This document shows positions 41,001 to 53,000 of a DNA stretch of 64,000 nt, in pieces (position 1 is the first letter of the stretch; the number at the start of each line of letters is the position of its first letter). Location of the stretch: positions 1,586,501 to 1,650,500 of the forward strand of contig NC_064045.1 in the NCBI RefSeq assembly GCF_932526225.1, read 5' to 3'. Both the position numbers and the translations under genes were made by a program. Below the pieces are notes generated by a model. That model made no database searches and was not told where the DNA came from. It was given only the letters and a program-made list of their open reading frames with translations. The stretch comes from Nematostella vectensis (lineage: Eukaryota; Cnidaria; Anthozoa; Actiniaria; Edwardsiidae).

Positions 41001-44000
41001 AGAGCTGACCTTCGTGTCACTAGTACAGACAGGGTGAGAACTGACCTTCATGTCACTAGTACAGACAGGGTAAGAGCTGACCTTCGTGTCACTAGTACAG
41101 ACAGGGTAAGAACTGACCTTCGTGTCTCTAGTACAGACAGGGTAAGAACTGACCTTCGTGTCACTAGTACAGACAGGGTGAGAACTGACCTTCATGTCAT
41201 CAGTACAGACAGGGTAAGAACTGACCTTCGTGTCACTAGTACAGACAGGGTAAGAGCTGACCTTCGTGTCACTAGTACAGACAGGGTAAGAACTGACCTT
41301 CGTGTCACTAGTACAGACAGGGTAAGAACTGACCTTCGTGTCACTAGTACAGACAGGGTAAGAGCTGACCTTCGTGTCACTAGTACAGACAGGGTAAAAA
41401 CTGACCTTTGTGTCATCGGTACAGACAGGGTAAGAACTTACCTTCGTGTCATCAGTACAGACAGGGTGAGAACTGACCTTCATGTCACTAGTACAGACAG
41501 GGTAAAAACTGATCTTCGTGTCATCAGTACAGACAGGGTAAAAACTTACCTTCATGTCATCAGTACAGACAGGGTAAGAACTGACCTTCGTGTCACTAGT
41601 ACAGACAGGGTGAGAACTGACCTTCGTGTCACTAGTACAGACAGGGTAAGGGCCGACCTTCATGTCACTAGTACAGACAGGGTGAGAACTGACCTTCGTG
41701 TCATCAGTACGGACAGGGTGAGAACTGACCTTCGTGTCACTAGTACAGACAGGGTAAAAACTGACCTTCATGTCATCAGTACAGACAGGGTAAGAACTGA
41801 CCTTCGTGTCACTAGTACAGACAGGGTGAGAACTGACCTTCGTGTAACTAGTACAGACAGGGTAAGGGCCGACCTTCATGTCACTAGTACAGACAGGGTG
41901 AGAACTAATCTTCGTGTCACTAGTACAGACAGGGTAAGAACTGACCTTCGTGTCACTAGTACAGACAGGGTAAGAACTGACCTTCGTGTCACTAGTACAG
42001 ACAGGGTGAGAACTGACCTTCATGTCACTAGTACAGACAGGGTGAGAACTGACCTTCGTGTCACTAGTACAGACAGGGTAAGAGCTGACCTTCATGTCAC
42101 TAGTACAGACAGGGTAAGAACTGACCTTCGTGTCACTAGTACAGACAGGGTAAGAACTGACCTTCATGTCATCAGTACAGACAGGGTGAGAACTTACCTT
42201 CGTGTCACTAGTGCAGACAGGGTGAAAACTGACCTTCGTGTCACTAGTACAGACAGGGTAAGAGCTGACCTTATTTGTCTCTGTGTATGTTACCTCAGGC
42301 TGAAGAGATCAAGCTGATGATCAGCCCTTACCTGCGACAGATTGAGAAGGTTTGTTCCCACAATTTTTCTGTTAATACCTTGCCTCGTATTGCTCGGTAT
42401 TTACTTTAGATGCAAGCACATTTTTGTGATTTTAACCTCACGTTGTGTTACCACAGGAAGCCAAGTACGTCCGGGCAATGTATGATTATGTCACGCAAGA
42501 GCCAAACCTGCTGAGCTTCAAGAAAGGTGATGTCATTCAGATAATTGACAAGCCGGACATAGAGGAAGGCTGGCTGTTTGGAGTGTTTGCATCCAACAAT
42601 GGCTACTTCCCGGCGGAGTACGTCACGCACATCAAAGAGGTTGGTCACGTCTGTCATGCAACTAACGGCATGCTGTCATCCTAGCAACACACTACATGTT
42701 GTCACCCTAGCAACACACTACATGTTGTCACCCTAGCAACACACTACATGTTGTCTCCCTAGCAACACACTACATGTTGTCACCCTAGCAACACACTGAA
42801 CCGTCAACACCTAACACTAACCCTCTGCATCATCAAGAGTCAAGCAGGCACAATATCTTTACAATTTTTTCAACACTTTTTCGCGTTCATATTACTAAGG
42901 CTGTGTGTTTTAGGACCCTGGTACTGTACGTAAGGGTAACCTGATGAAAGCGGCTTCGCTAGGCAACCTTTTCACGGAGAGCGCGGATGAGTCCCCCAAG
43001 GGTACACACAGCCGACGGGACAGTGTCCGGTCCAGTAAATCGGACAAGTCCGAGTATGGGCATGAAAAGTTCTCTATGATGGAGTTTGCAATGCATTACT
43101 TCAGACATGGACAGTGAGTATATCCACGGCGACAACAACAACAGCGACTTTTACTGTAAAAACAACAACAGCAACAGTAAGAACAACAACAGTAACTTTA
43201 ACAACAGTTAAAGTAACAACAACAGCTGTAGCACCAGTGACAAAGTCATATCCAGCAATAACAACAGAAGCAACAACTTTCAGATTGCGATCACTTCTCG
43301 TCATAATATCACATAAAATGCCAAATTATAAAATTGGTAAAGTTTAATATAGTTGCTAACTTCATTAAACTTTACGAATTAAAGTTTACGAATTTAATAA
43401 ATTGTCATTTTAGTCGAACATCACATTTAGAATCTTGCGGTTGTATTGCCGTTATTTGTAATGTCCGTCATGCAGTTCACTTCATTGTTGCCAAGGGTCA
43501 GGGATTCTATTGTCCACTGCGTGCGCTTTCAAAAAGACGGCGATATAGCACGTAAATACTGTTACCTGTTAAAAAAATCACTGTGCCCGAAATAGTGCAG
43601 AGAAGCCCTTGTTGTCTTGCATTCCTTGCGTGTTGTTTATTGATTGATTGATGATTATGATTGATTATGATTATCGCTGGTGTTTCTAGGGAAGTGGTGC
43701 ATCGACAGTCGGATGGCTCGGTGCGTGGAACACTTCGTATCAAAGGAACAAATCGATCGGGCAAAGGTACGTGGCCATGGCTCAAGAGTGCTCAGAGCGA
43801 TTGTTCTGACATGTTGACCCACTGACGGCTGATTGATAACTGATTGTTCGGGGGTGGGAAGAGCTTTCCCTTTTATAGAGGAACTTTGGTGTTGTTAAAA
43901 CCACCTCGTAACAACACCCAGTAATAGGTGTGTTACTGGGTGTTCTTAAGGGGGGGGGGGGTGTTGTTACTGAATATTGTTACTTGGTGGTGTTACTGGA

Positions 44001-47000
44001 TGCAGTTATTGGGTGTTGTTATTGGGTGTTGTTCCTGGGTGTTGTTATTGGGTGTTGTTACTGGGTGTTGTTACTGGGTGTTGTTACTGGGTGTTGTTAC
44101 TGGGTGTTGTCATTGGGTGTTGTTACTGGGTGTTGTTACTGGGTGTTGTTACTTAGTTGGTCTGATTTGTCAGGTTCAACAAAGAAGGTGGAGTGGACGT
44201 GGAAAGGTCTCGCTGAACTCGTCAAGTACAGCAAAACTCCAATCCAAGCTTCTTTGCTACGCCTCGACAGCCCTCAAAACAAGCACGCTATCGAGTGCTT
44301 CCATGGTAAGTATCCTGTCGCTATATGAAGGCATGTTTCCCAATCTAACCATCCCTGTCGCTATATGAAGGTTATGAAGGACATGTTTCCTAATCTAACC
44401 ATACCTAAAGCATTTTCTGTAAGATTAAAATATGTTTAGATAATTAAGGAAAGCCTTTTTCTGTTTTAGGGTAAAAAGACCGGTTGCGTGCTGATTGTTC
44501 TGAAAGGCTTAACTAAGAAAGATTTGATCTGATAGAGTCGGGAAACTAGTGGCACGCTACATATATATCCGAGTTTATCAATTTCTATTGCTATGTCACA
44601 ACGGATTATACATCATTGTGTGTCAAATCGTTGTAAAGTTGTAAACCTTTTTTTATATCCTCGTACAGCTATCATGCGGTTCATGGGAGATATTTCTATG
44701 GGACGTAATCACAAAGACACCGAGCTTGTCTACTTCCTACTCAAGGTATGTCGGTCTTATTAGCACCGCTTTGCTTTTCAAACTTATTTTGTAGAATTGT
44801 AAAGCGCTTTGGATCCGTAAGAGAAAAGCGCTATATAAATTAACTTTTTATAATTATTATTATTTATTATTAAAATTCTTTGGTTTTGCTGTGTACTTCA
44901 GACGTGTTTGGTTTTGTTGTTTTTCAGACGTGTCGTGTTTTGTTGTTTTTCAGACGTGTCGTGAGAATGAGCGGCTCTGCGACGAGGTGTACTGCCAACT
45001 CGTCAAGCAAGTCACCAGCAACAAGAGCGCATGCGAGTAAGTGATCCAAATCAAGGGTGTCCTAGCAACAGAAACCTTACCATCTTTATCACACTGACCA
45101 CATGATAACACACGTGACACGCTGACCACATGATAACATGTGACACGCTGACCACGTGATAACACACGTGACACGCTGACCACATGATAACACACGTGAC
45201 ACATTTATCAAGTGATGCACATGTCCACTTTATCTATTGAGGCTGATCACGTGACCTCTGTCTTCAGGGACAGCTGTAGTCGCGGCTGGCGACTCCTGAT
45301 TATCATGACGTCATACGTCACGTGTGACGAGTTCCTCAAGCCATATTTGGTCAAGTTCTTACAGAGTACCGCTAGTGATCCCAAGCGAGAGTTTCACGGT
45401 AGGATATGCTCTTTTCGCATCGATCCCTTCAGTCACGTATTGATCCCCTTAGATATGCTTACGCATAGATCCCCTTAGTTGCACATAGATCCCCTTAGTT
45501 GCGCATAGATCCCCTTAGTTGCGCATATATCCCCTTAATTGCGCATAGATCCCCTTAGTTGCGCATAGATCCCCTTAGTTGCGCATAGATCCCCTTAGTT
45601 GCACATAGATTCCCTTAGTTGCGCATAGATCCCCTTAGTTGCGCATAGATCCCCTTAGTTGCGCATAGATCCCCTTAGTTGCGCATAGATCCCCTTAGTT
45701 GTGCATAGATCCCCTTAGTTGCACATAGATCCCCTTAGTTGCGCATAGATCCCCTTAGTTGCGCATAGATCCCCTTAGTTGCGCATAGATCCCCTTAGTT
45801 GCGCATAGAGCCCCTTAGTTGCGCATAGATCCCCTTATTTGCACATAGATCCCCTTAGTTGCGCATAGATCCCCTTAGTTGCGCATAGATCCCCTTAGTT
45901 GCGCATAAATCCCCTTAGTTGCACATAGATCCCCTTAGTTGCGCATAGATCCCCTTAGTTGCGCATAGATCCCCTTAGTTATACATTGAAAATGGGCCAG
46001 TATGAGTGAGCCAGAGCATTAGGTTTACCTTAATGTTATTTTGGTCATAATGTTTTCTGTCTCAACATTATTTGATCAACAGGAGCCGCGGCGATCTGTG
46101 AGCAGAATCTGATGAAAACATTCAAGTACGGTGGACGGCGGACTCCCCCGAGTGCCATGGAGCTAAAACAGCTGGTGGTAAACAAATCAGTCCCAATAAT
46201 AATGAAAATAACAATGACATTAATAATAAAAAATAATATTAAATAATTATAGCGGAGCCCCTGCAGAGCTCCATAGTCATAACGTAGCCCCTGCGGAGTT
46301 CCCGTGGTCACGATGGGATGCCTGTGTTTTCCGTATGTCCTTTCTCATCGCGTCTCTGATTGGTCGAAAATTAAATGGCGCGAAAGTGGGAACGTGCGCG
46401 CGTACTGGAAAATAATTCAATTCCTTCAGCCGTCGTTTGCCAAACAAACATGCTACAAAGCCAAAGCTTTTGTAATATTATAAAACACTGGGGAAATACA
46501 CAAAAACGAACATGGAAAAAGGGTCTTCAGCCAACGCGCTCTATTTTCTAATGTCATTGATTAATTGATTTGTAAGTATGTTGGGGGGGAAGGGGTGTCA
46601 CTCTTGGGTGGAAGGGGTGTCACTCTTGGGGGGGGAAGGGGTGTCACTCTTGGGGGGAAGGGGTGTCACTCTTGGGGGGAACAGTTGTCACTCTTGGGGG
46701 GGAAGGGGTGTCACTCTTGGGGGGAAGGGGTGTCACTCTTGGGGGGGAAGGGGTGTCACTCTTTGGGGGGGAAGGGGTGTCACTCTTGGGGGGAAGGGGT
46801 GTCACTCTTGGGGGGGAAGGGGTGTCACTCTTGGGGGGGAAGGGGTGTCACTCTTGGGGGGAAGGGGTGTCACTCTTTGGGGGAAGGGGTGTCACTCTTG
46901 GGGGGGAGGGGTGTCACTCTTGGGGGGAAGGGGTGTCACTCTTGGGGGGGAAGGGGTGTCACTCTTGGGGGGAAGGGGTGTCACTCTTTGGGGGAAGGGG

Positions 47001-50000
47001 TGTCACTCTTGGGGGGGAGGGGTGTCACTCTTGGGGGGAAGGGGTGTCACTGTTGGGGGGAAAGGGTGTCACTCTTGGGGGGGAAGGGGTGTCACTCTTG
47101 GGGGATTGGTGCTGTTACAGATATTGTGACGGTGTTAAACTATGCTTATGCTATACTATGTGAGTATGGTTACACAACAAAGTTTACTAATGTTTTTCCT
47201 GGTCACCAGCAAGGACGTCAATCCAAGAGACAAGTCTTCTTGCTCCCTGGAATGGTCTCCAAGATGATCAAGATCCAGACATGCTCTGTGAGTCATCCGT
47301 ACTGCACGTGAACACCACACATCATGTTAACATCACACATCATGTGAACATCACACATCATGTGAACCCCACATGACTCGTGAACGTCATCTGTGAATTC
47401 GTTACATTTGCAGACCGGATTTGATGTCATTAAGGAGATGTGTAATGAGATGGAGTTATTTACTGAAGATGACTACCGGGAATATGGCGTCTTCACGCAG
47501 CTCGTCAAGCGTAAGTTTAAACGTTCCTCCTACCTTTGTAAGCTACAATACTATCCTTGAACAGTACAATCCTGTTAATAAGGACACCTTTGGGACCTAC
47601 AATACTACCCTTGTACAGTACAACCCTGTTAATAAGGACACCTTTGTGACCTACAATACTATCTTTGAACAGTACAACCCTCTAAATAAGGACACCTTCA
47701 TGACCTACAATACTATCCTTGAACAGTACAACCCTGTTAATAAGGACACCTTCGTTACCTAGCAAGCTATCCTTGAACAGTACAACCCTGTTAATAAGGA
47801 CACCTTTGTGACCTACAATACTTTCCTTGTACAGTACAACCCTGTTAATTAGGACACCTTTGTGACCTACAATACTATCCTTTAACAGTACAACCCTGTT
47901 AATAAGGACACCTTTGGGACCTACAATACTACCCTTGTACAGTACAACCCTGTTAATAATTACAACTTTGGGACCTACAATACTATCCTTGTACAGTACA
48001 ACCTCGTTAATAAGGACACCTTATTTCCTTACCAACTTGCGACTGTCATTATTTAGGCGTGTTTAAAATACAATTTCTGTATTTCAATTCAACTCCATTA
48101 CCGAATTGAAATACAGAAAATGGAGGCCCTTTCCTTCAACAATTTCCAATGCAAAAGAGCTTTTTTAACTATCTCTCGAGCACGACTGTGATCTGTTCAA
48201 GATCTGACCGAGATTAGGCACTCTAAGGTGTGAATATTGTTCTCGCAGAGAATGTTATGGTACCGGTGCAGACTACGGACTACATCATGGATGTTATTGG
48301 TCAACTGGAGCGCCAGGAGATCGAGTTTAGTTTGTGGTTTAAGCGAGTGCTATGGTATCAGCCCTGCCACTTCGACAACGAGCTGTATGTCTCCATCATC
48401 TACAACCAGGTATGTGGAGTCTTAGGGCAACTGCATAAAAAAATATGTAAAACGTTTACATACAGTTTGCGTACTAGATGTGTCCTGCTAACGGAACACC
48501 ATTCAATGTTTCTTTTGTGTGCTTTTGAATTTGTTTCATAAGGGTACAGGTATTTTTACCAACACCTTTTTTCGTAAGTACTGCACAGAAATCCGCCCAT
48601 TGTGCGAGTATTCTACTAAGCTCGTTATCTGCCCAGGTGATGCCAGGCTACATGAGAGGTCAGCTTGTCGGACTCACCAACGGACGCACTATAGGAGATG
48701 CCCAGGTGAGCTGCTGCTCGATAGGCATCATCGGGGGATACTTGCCAGGCTTGTGTTACTCAACCTCATTTGTATGCTATTTGTCCTTTTCGGTGAAAGC
48801 CCTTAACACGTGCATATAGATTTTTTTTTTAATGGATGTAAAGCCTCTCCCCTTATTTTTATTTGTATATTTTATGCATTAAAGGATGGAGGGGACTTGT
48901 GTGCTCTGACACTAGCATATTCCACACCCACAGTAGCATATACCACACCCACACTAGCATATACCACACCCACACTAACATATACCACACTCACACTAGC
49001 ATATTCCACACCCACACTAGCATATACCACATCCACACTAGCATATACCACACTCACACTAGCATATACCACACCCACACTAGCATATACCACACCCACA
49101 CTAACATGTACCACACTCACACTAGCATGTACCACACTCACACTAGCATATTCCACACCCACACTAGCATATTCCACACCCACACTAGCATATACTACTA
49201 CTACAGGCTATCATATACCATAAGCTGAAAAAACTATTTTTTTTAGTTCCAGAATGAAGTAGCAGAGATTGGTGCACTGCAGATTCTCGCCACTCGCACG
49301 AACCTCAATGCTCCTGCGCAGTAAGTAACAGTCTGTTGGACTCGTATCTCATGCTTAGCAGGGGTGGGGGGGAGGGGAGGGGGTACACGAGCCTCATTAC
49401 GTCTGCGCAGTAGTAAGTAACACTCAAAATGACATACATCTCATTGGGGGGATAAGAATACTAAATGAATGTCGATTTTGTCGTCATTCAGGAGTGACGT
49501 GGATAGTGTGGTGCCTAAGTTCATGCGTGAGAGGCTCCGCCCCCAGCAGTGGCTGATTCTTGTACAAGACCACTTCCGTAGTTTTCAAGGCTCTTCACCT
49601 CACCAGGCCAGGAGAAAAATTCTCGGTAGGTTCTTAGGACGCTTTTAAGTCTTTTTAAGATTTATTCCAATTCTATGATAAGGTATTCGGGTAATGAGGA
49701 CTGGTTTGTTTTGAGTGTCAAGTTAAGATACTTGGGACTTTTTTCGGGCTTATGGGTAAAGTACTCGTGACAGTCTCGGTACTTGTGCCCATCTCGGTAC
49801 ACGTGACGATCTCGGTACTTGGTTCGGTACTCGTGACGATTTTTCGAGTTTGAGAGATCGATATGTGGGGAGTCATTCAGAATCTAACACAGGTGACATC
49901 TAACAATTTTTTTTTATCTTGCAGAGAAAGTTACCAAATGGCCCTTCTTTGGCTCATCATTTTTCTTAGTCAAGGTGAGTGCATGGCTTGTACATTGGCT

Positions 50001-53000
50001 TAACACGGTGAGTGCATGGCTTGTACATTGGCTTAACACGGTGAGTGCATGGCTTGTACATTGCCTTAACACGGTGAGTGCATGGCTTGTACATTGGCTT
50101 AACATGGTGAGTGCATGGCTTGTACATTGGCTTAACATGGTGAGTGCATGGCTTGTACATTGGCTTAATACGGTGAGTGCATGGCTTGTACATTGGCTTA
50201 ACATGGTGAGTGCATGGCTTGTACATTGGCTTAACACGGTGAGTGCATGGCTTGTACATTCGCTTAACACGGTGAGTGCATGGCTTGTACATTGGCTTAA
50301 CACGGTGAGTGCATGGCTTGTACATTGGCTTAATACGGTGAGTGAATGGCTTGTACATTGGCTTAACACGGTTAGTGCATGGCTTGTACATTGGCTTAAT
50401 ATGGTGAGTGCATGGCTTGTACATTGGCTTAACATGGTTAGTGCATGGCTTGTACATTGGCTTAACATGGTGAGTGCATGGCTTGTACATTGGCTTAACA
50501 CGGTTAGTGCATGGCTTGTACATTGGCTTAACATGGTGAGTGCATGGCTTGTACATTGGCTTAACATGGTGAGTGCATGGCTTGTACATTGGCTTAACAC
50601 GGTGAGTGCATGGCTTGTACATTGGCGTAACACCGTGAGTGCATGGCTTGTACATTGGCTTAATACGGTGAGTGCATGGCTTGTACATTGGCTTAACATG
50701 GTGAGTGCATGGCTTGTACATTGGCTTAACACGGTGAGTGCATGGCTTGTACATTGGCTTAACACGGTCAGTGCATGGCTTGTACATTGGCTTAACATGG
50801 TGAGTGCATGGCTTGTACATTGGCTTAACACGGTTAGTGCATGGCTTGTACATTGGCTTAACACGGTGAGTGCATGGCTTGTACATTCGCTTAACACGGT
50901 GAGTGCATGGCTTGTACATTGGCTTAACACGGTGAGTGCATGGCTTGTACATTGGCTTAACACGGAGAGTTCATGGCTTGTACATTGGCTTAACATGGTG
51001 AGTGCATGGCTTGTACATTGGCTTAACATGGTGAGTGCATGGCTTGTACATTGGCTTAACACGGTGAGTGCATGGCTTGTACATTGGCTTAACACGGAGA
51101 GTTCATGGCTTGTACATTGGCTTAACATGGTGAGTGCATGGCTTGTACATTGGCTTAACACGGTGAGTGCATGGCTTGTACATTGGCTTAACACGGTGAG
51201 TGCATGGCTTGTACATTGGCTTAACACGGTGAGTGCATGGCTTGTACATTGGCTTAACACCGTGAGTGCATGGCTTGTACATTGCCTTTAAGTTCTTAAA
51301 ACCTTTCTCTTATATCAATTTAGCCAAAACAAAGCATAGATAAACTTTTAAATTCTGAAATGGGAATTGAATTTGATTGAAATTAGAATTTTCTACAGAT
51401 CTTTGAATGTTTTGGCGGGAAAATCTGAAACAACGTATTTTCCTTAAATCCGTTAAAATTCAGAGACGGCAATACCACAAAATATTTAAAGTCGAGAATT
51501 GTATTAGTGGAAAAAAAAGGTGCAGAATCGTTCACATTTGTGGAACAGTTTTGAAATTTGGCACAGTAATAGAGAATCTGGCACAGAGCAATTCTAGATA
51601 TGGACCCACCCCCAAAAATGTATACTTACAGTTTTATAGAGGTGGATTCAATTTTTCTTACTTCCTCAATAATACTTTTCATGCTACGGTCACGAAACTT
51701 ATTCCAGTGATGGATATTAACACATGCTACAGTTGAATGAACAAATAAACCACGCCCCCTTTGATACTTACAGTTTTAGGGGTGGTATAAATTATTCCCT
51801 TTAATCAGCATTAAAACCAATACTATTTATTGTACAACGTTCAAACCCAACATAATTGTAGTACTCTTTACAAAACTTCATTCGAGATATGGACCCACGC
51901 CCAGATGTGAGTACTTACAGTTATACTAGAGATGATACGAAAGAGGCATATTGCTTAGAGTACCCTTCAATACAAACTGAGAGCTAAGAATCCATATACT
52001 AACTTATAATGGTATATTGCAAGATATTCCCAACCGTATAGCCACGCCTCTATTGTACTTACAATTATACTAGAGATGGCACGAAGGAGGTAATCGCATA
52101 TATAGTTTGCCTTTCAATACGAGCTATGAGCTACAAATCCACATGCTTACTTATATTGGTATATTACCGGATATAATCAATTGCATTACCACGCCCCTAT
52201 GGTATTTACAGTTATACTAGAGATGACGGGAATCTTCCTATACGTATTTCAAGCTAAAAATCAATATACTCACCGATATTGGCATGCTTACTTATATTGG
52301 TATATTACCGGATATAATCAATTGCATTACCACGCCCCTATGGTATTTACAGTTATACTAGAGATGACGGGAATCTTCCTATACGCATTTCAAGCTAAAA
52401 ATCAATATACTCACCGATATTGATATATTGCAGGGTGTAGTTAAATGTATAACCATGCCCTTATAGTACTTATAGCTCTTCTAGAGATGGCACGGATGGA
52501 GTTTATAGATATGCTCAACATCTGTTCCCGTGTCCACCCGAGAAGCACTGTTGATATGAAAAAAAAACGTTTCAGAAAGCCGTTTAGTTTTTTAGTTTCC
52601 AGAACCCAATTCAATTCTTACCTGTCTCTGTTTCATTGCCACTCACAGTCCCCATCACACCTGCACAGAGCAGTGCATTTAAGCCCCGTCTTGATGAATC
52701 ACTTTTTGCAGCCCTTATCGGGCTGGCAGCTCGCAGTTTGAAAGGCATTCTATATAAGCGATATACCTCCTTCATTTAATCTCTAGTATAACTGTAAGTA
52801 CAATAGGGGCGTGGCTATACGGTTGGGAATATCTTGCAATATACCATTATGAGTTAGTATATGGATTCTTAGCTCTCAGTTTGTATTGAAGGGCACTCTA
52901 AGCAATATGCCTCTTTCGTATCATCTCTATTATAACTGTAAATACACAAATCTAGGCGTGGGTTCATATCTCGAATGAAAGTTTGAGTATAACAAGAGTA

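Noticed and set aside
40041-42167. Large - strand frames of a 12-residue repeat
   Set aside because: Antisense readings of the 36-bp array.
45410-45985. CRISPR-like array of 20-bp repeats
   Set aside because: Units are head to tail with no spacers, in a eukaryotic intron; it is a minisatellite.
46565-47311. Frame of 248 codons rich in Gly/Cys/His
   Set aside because: Translation of the G-rich 24-bp array. Only 47210-47287 of it is coding, and in the myosin frame.
49914-51260. 448-codon and 328-codon frames on the - strand
   Set aside because: Antisense readings of the 33-bp array, with no start context or non-repetitive part.
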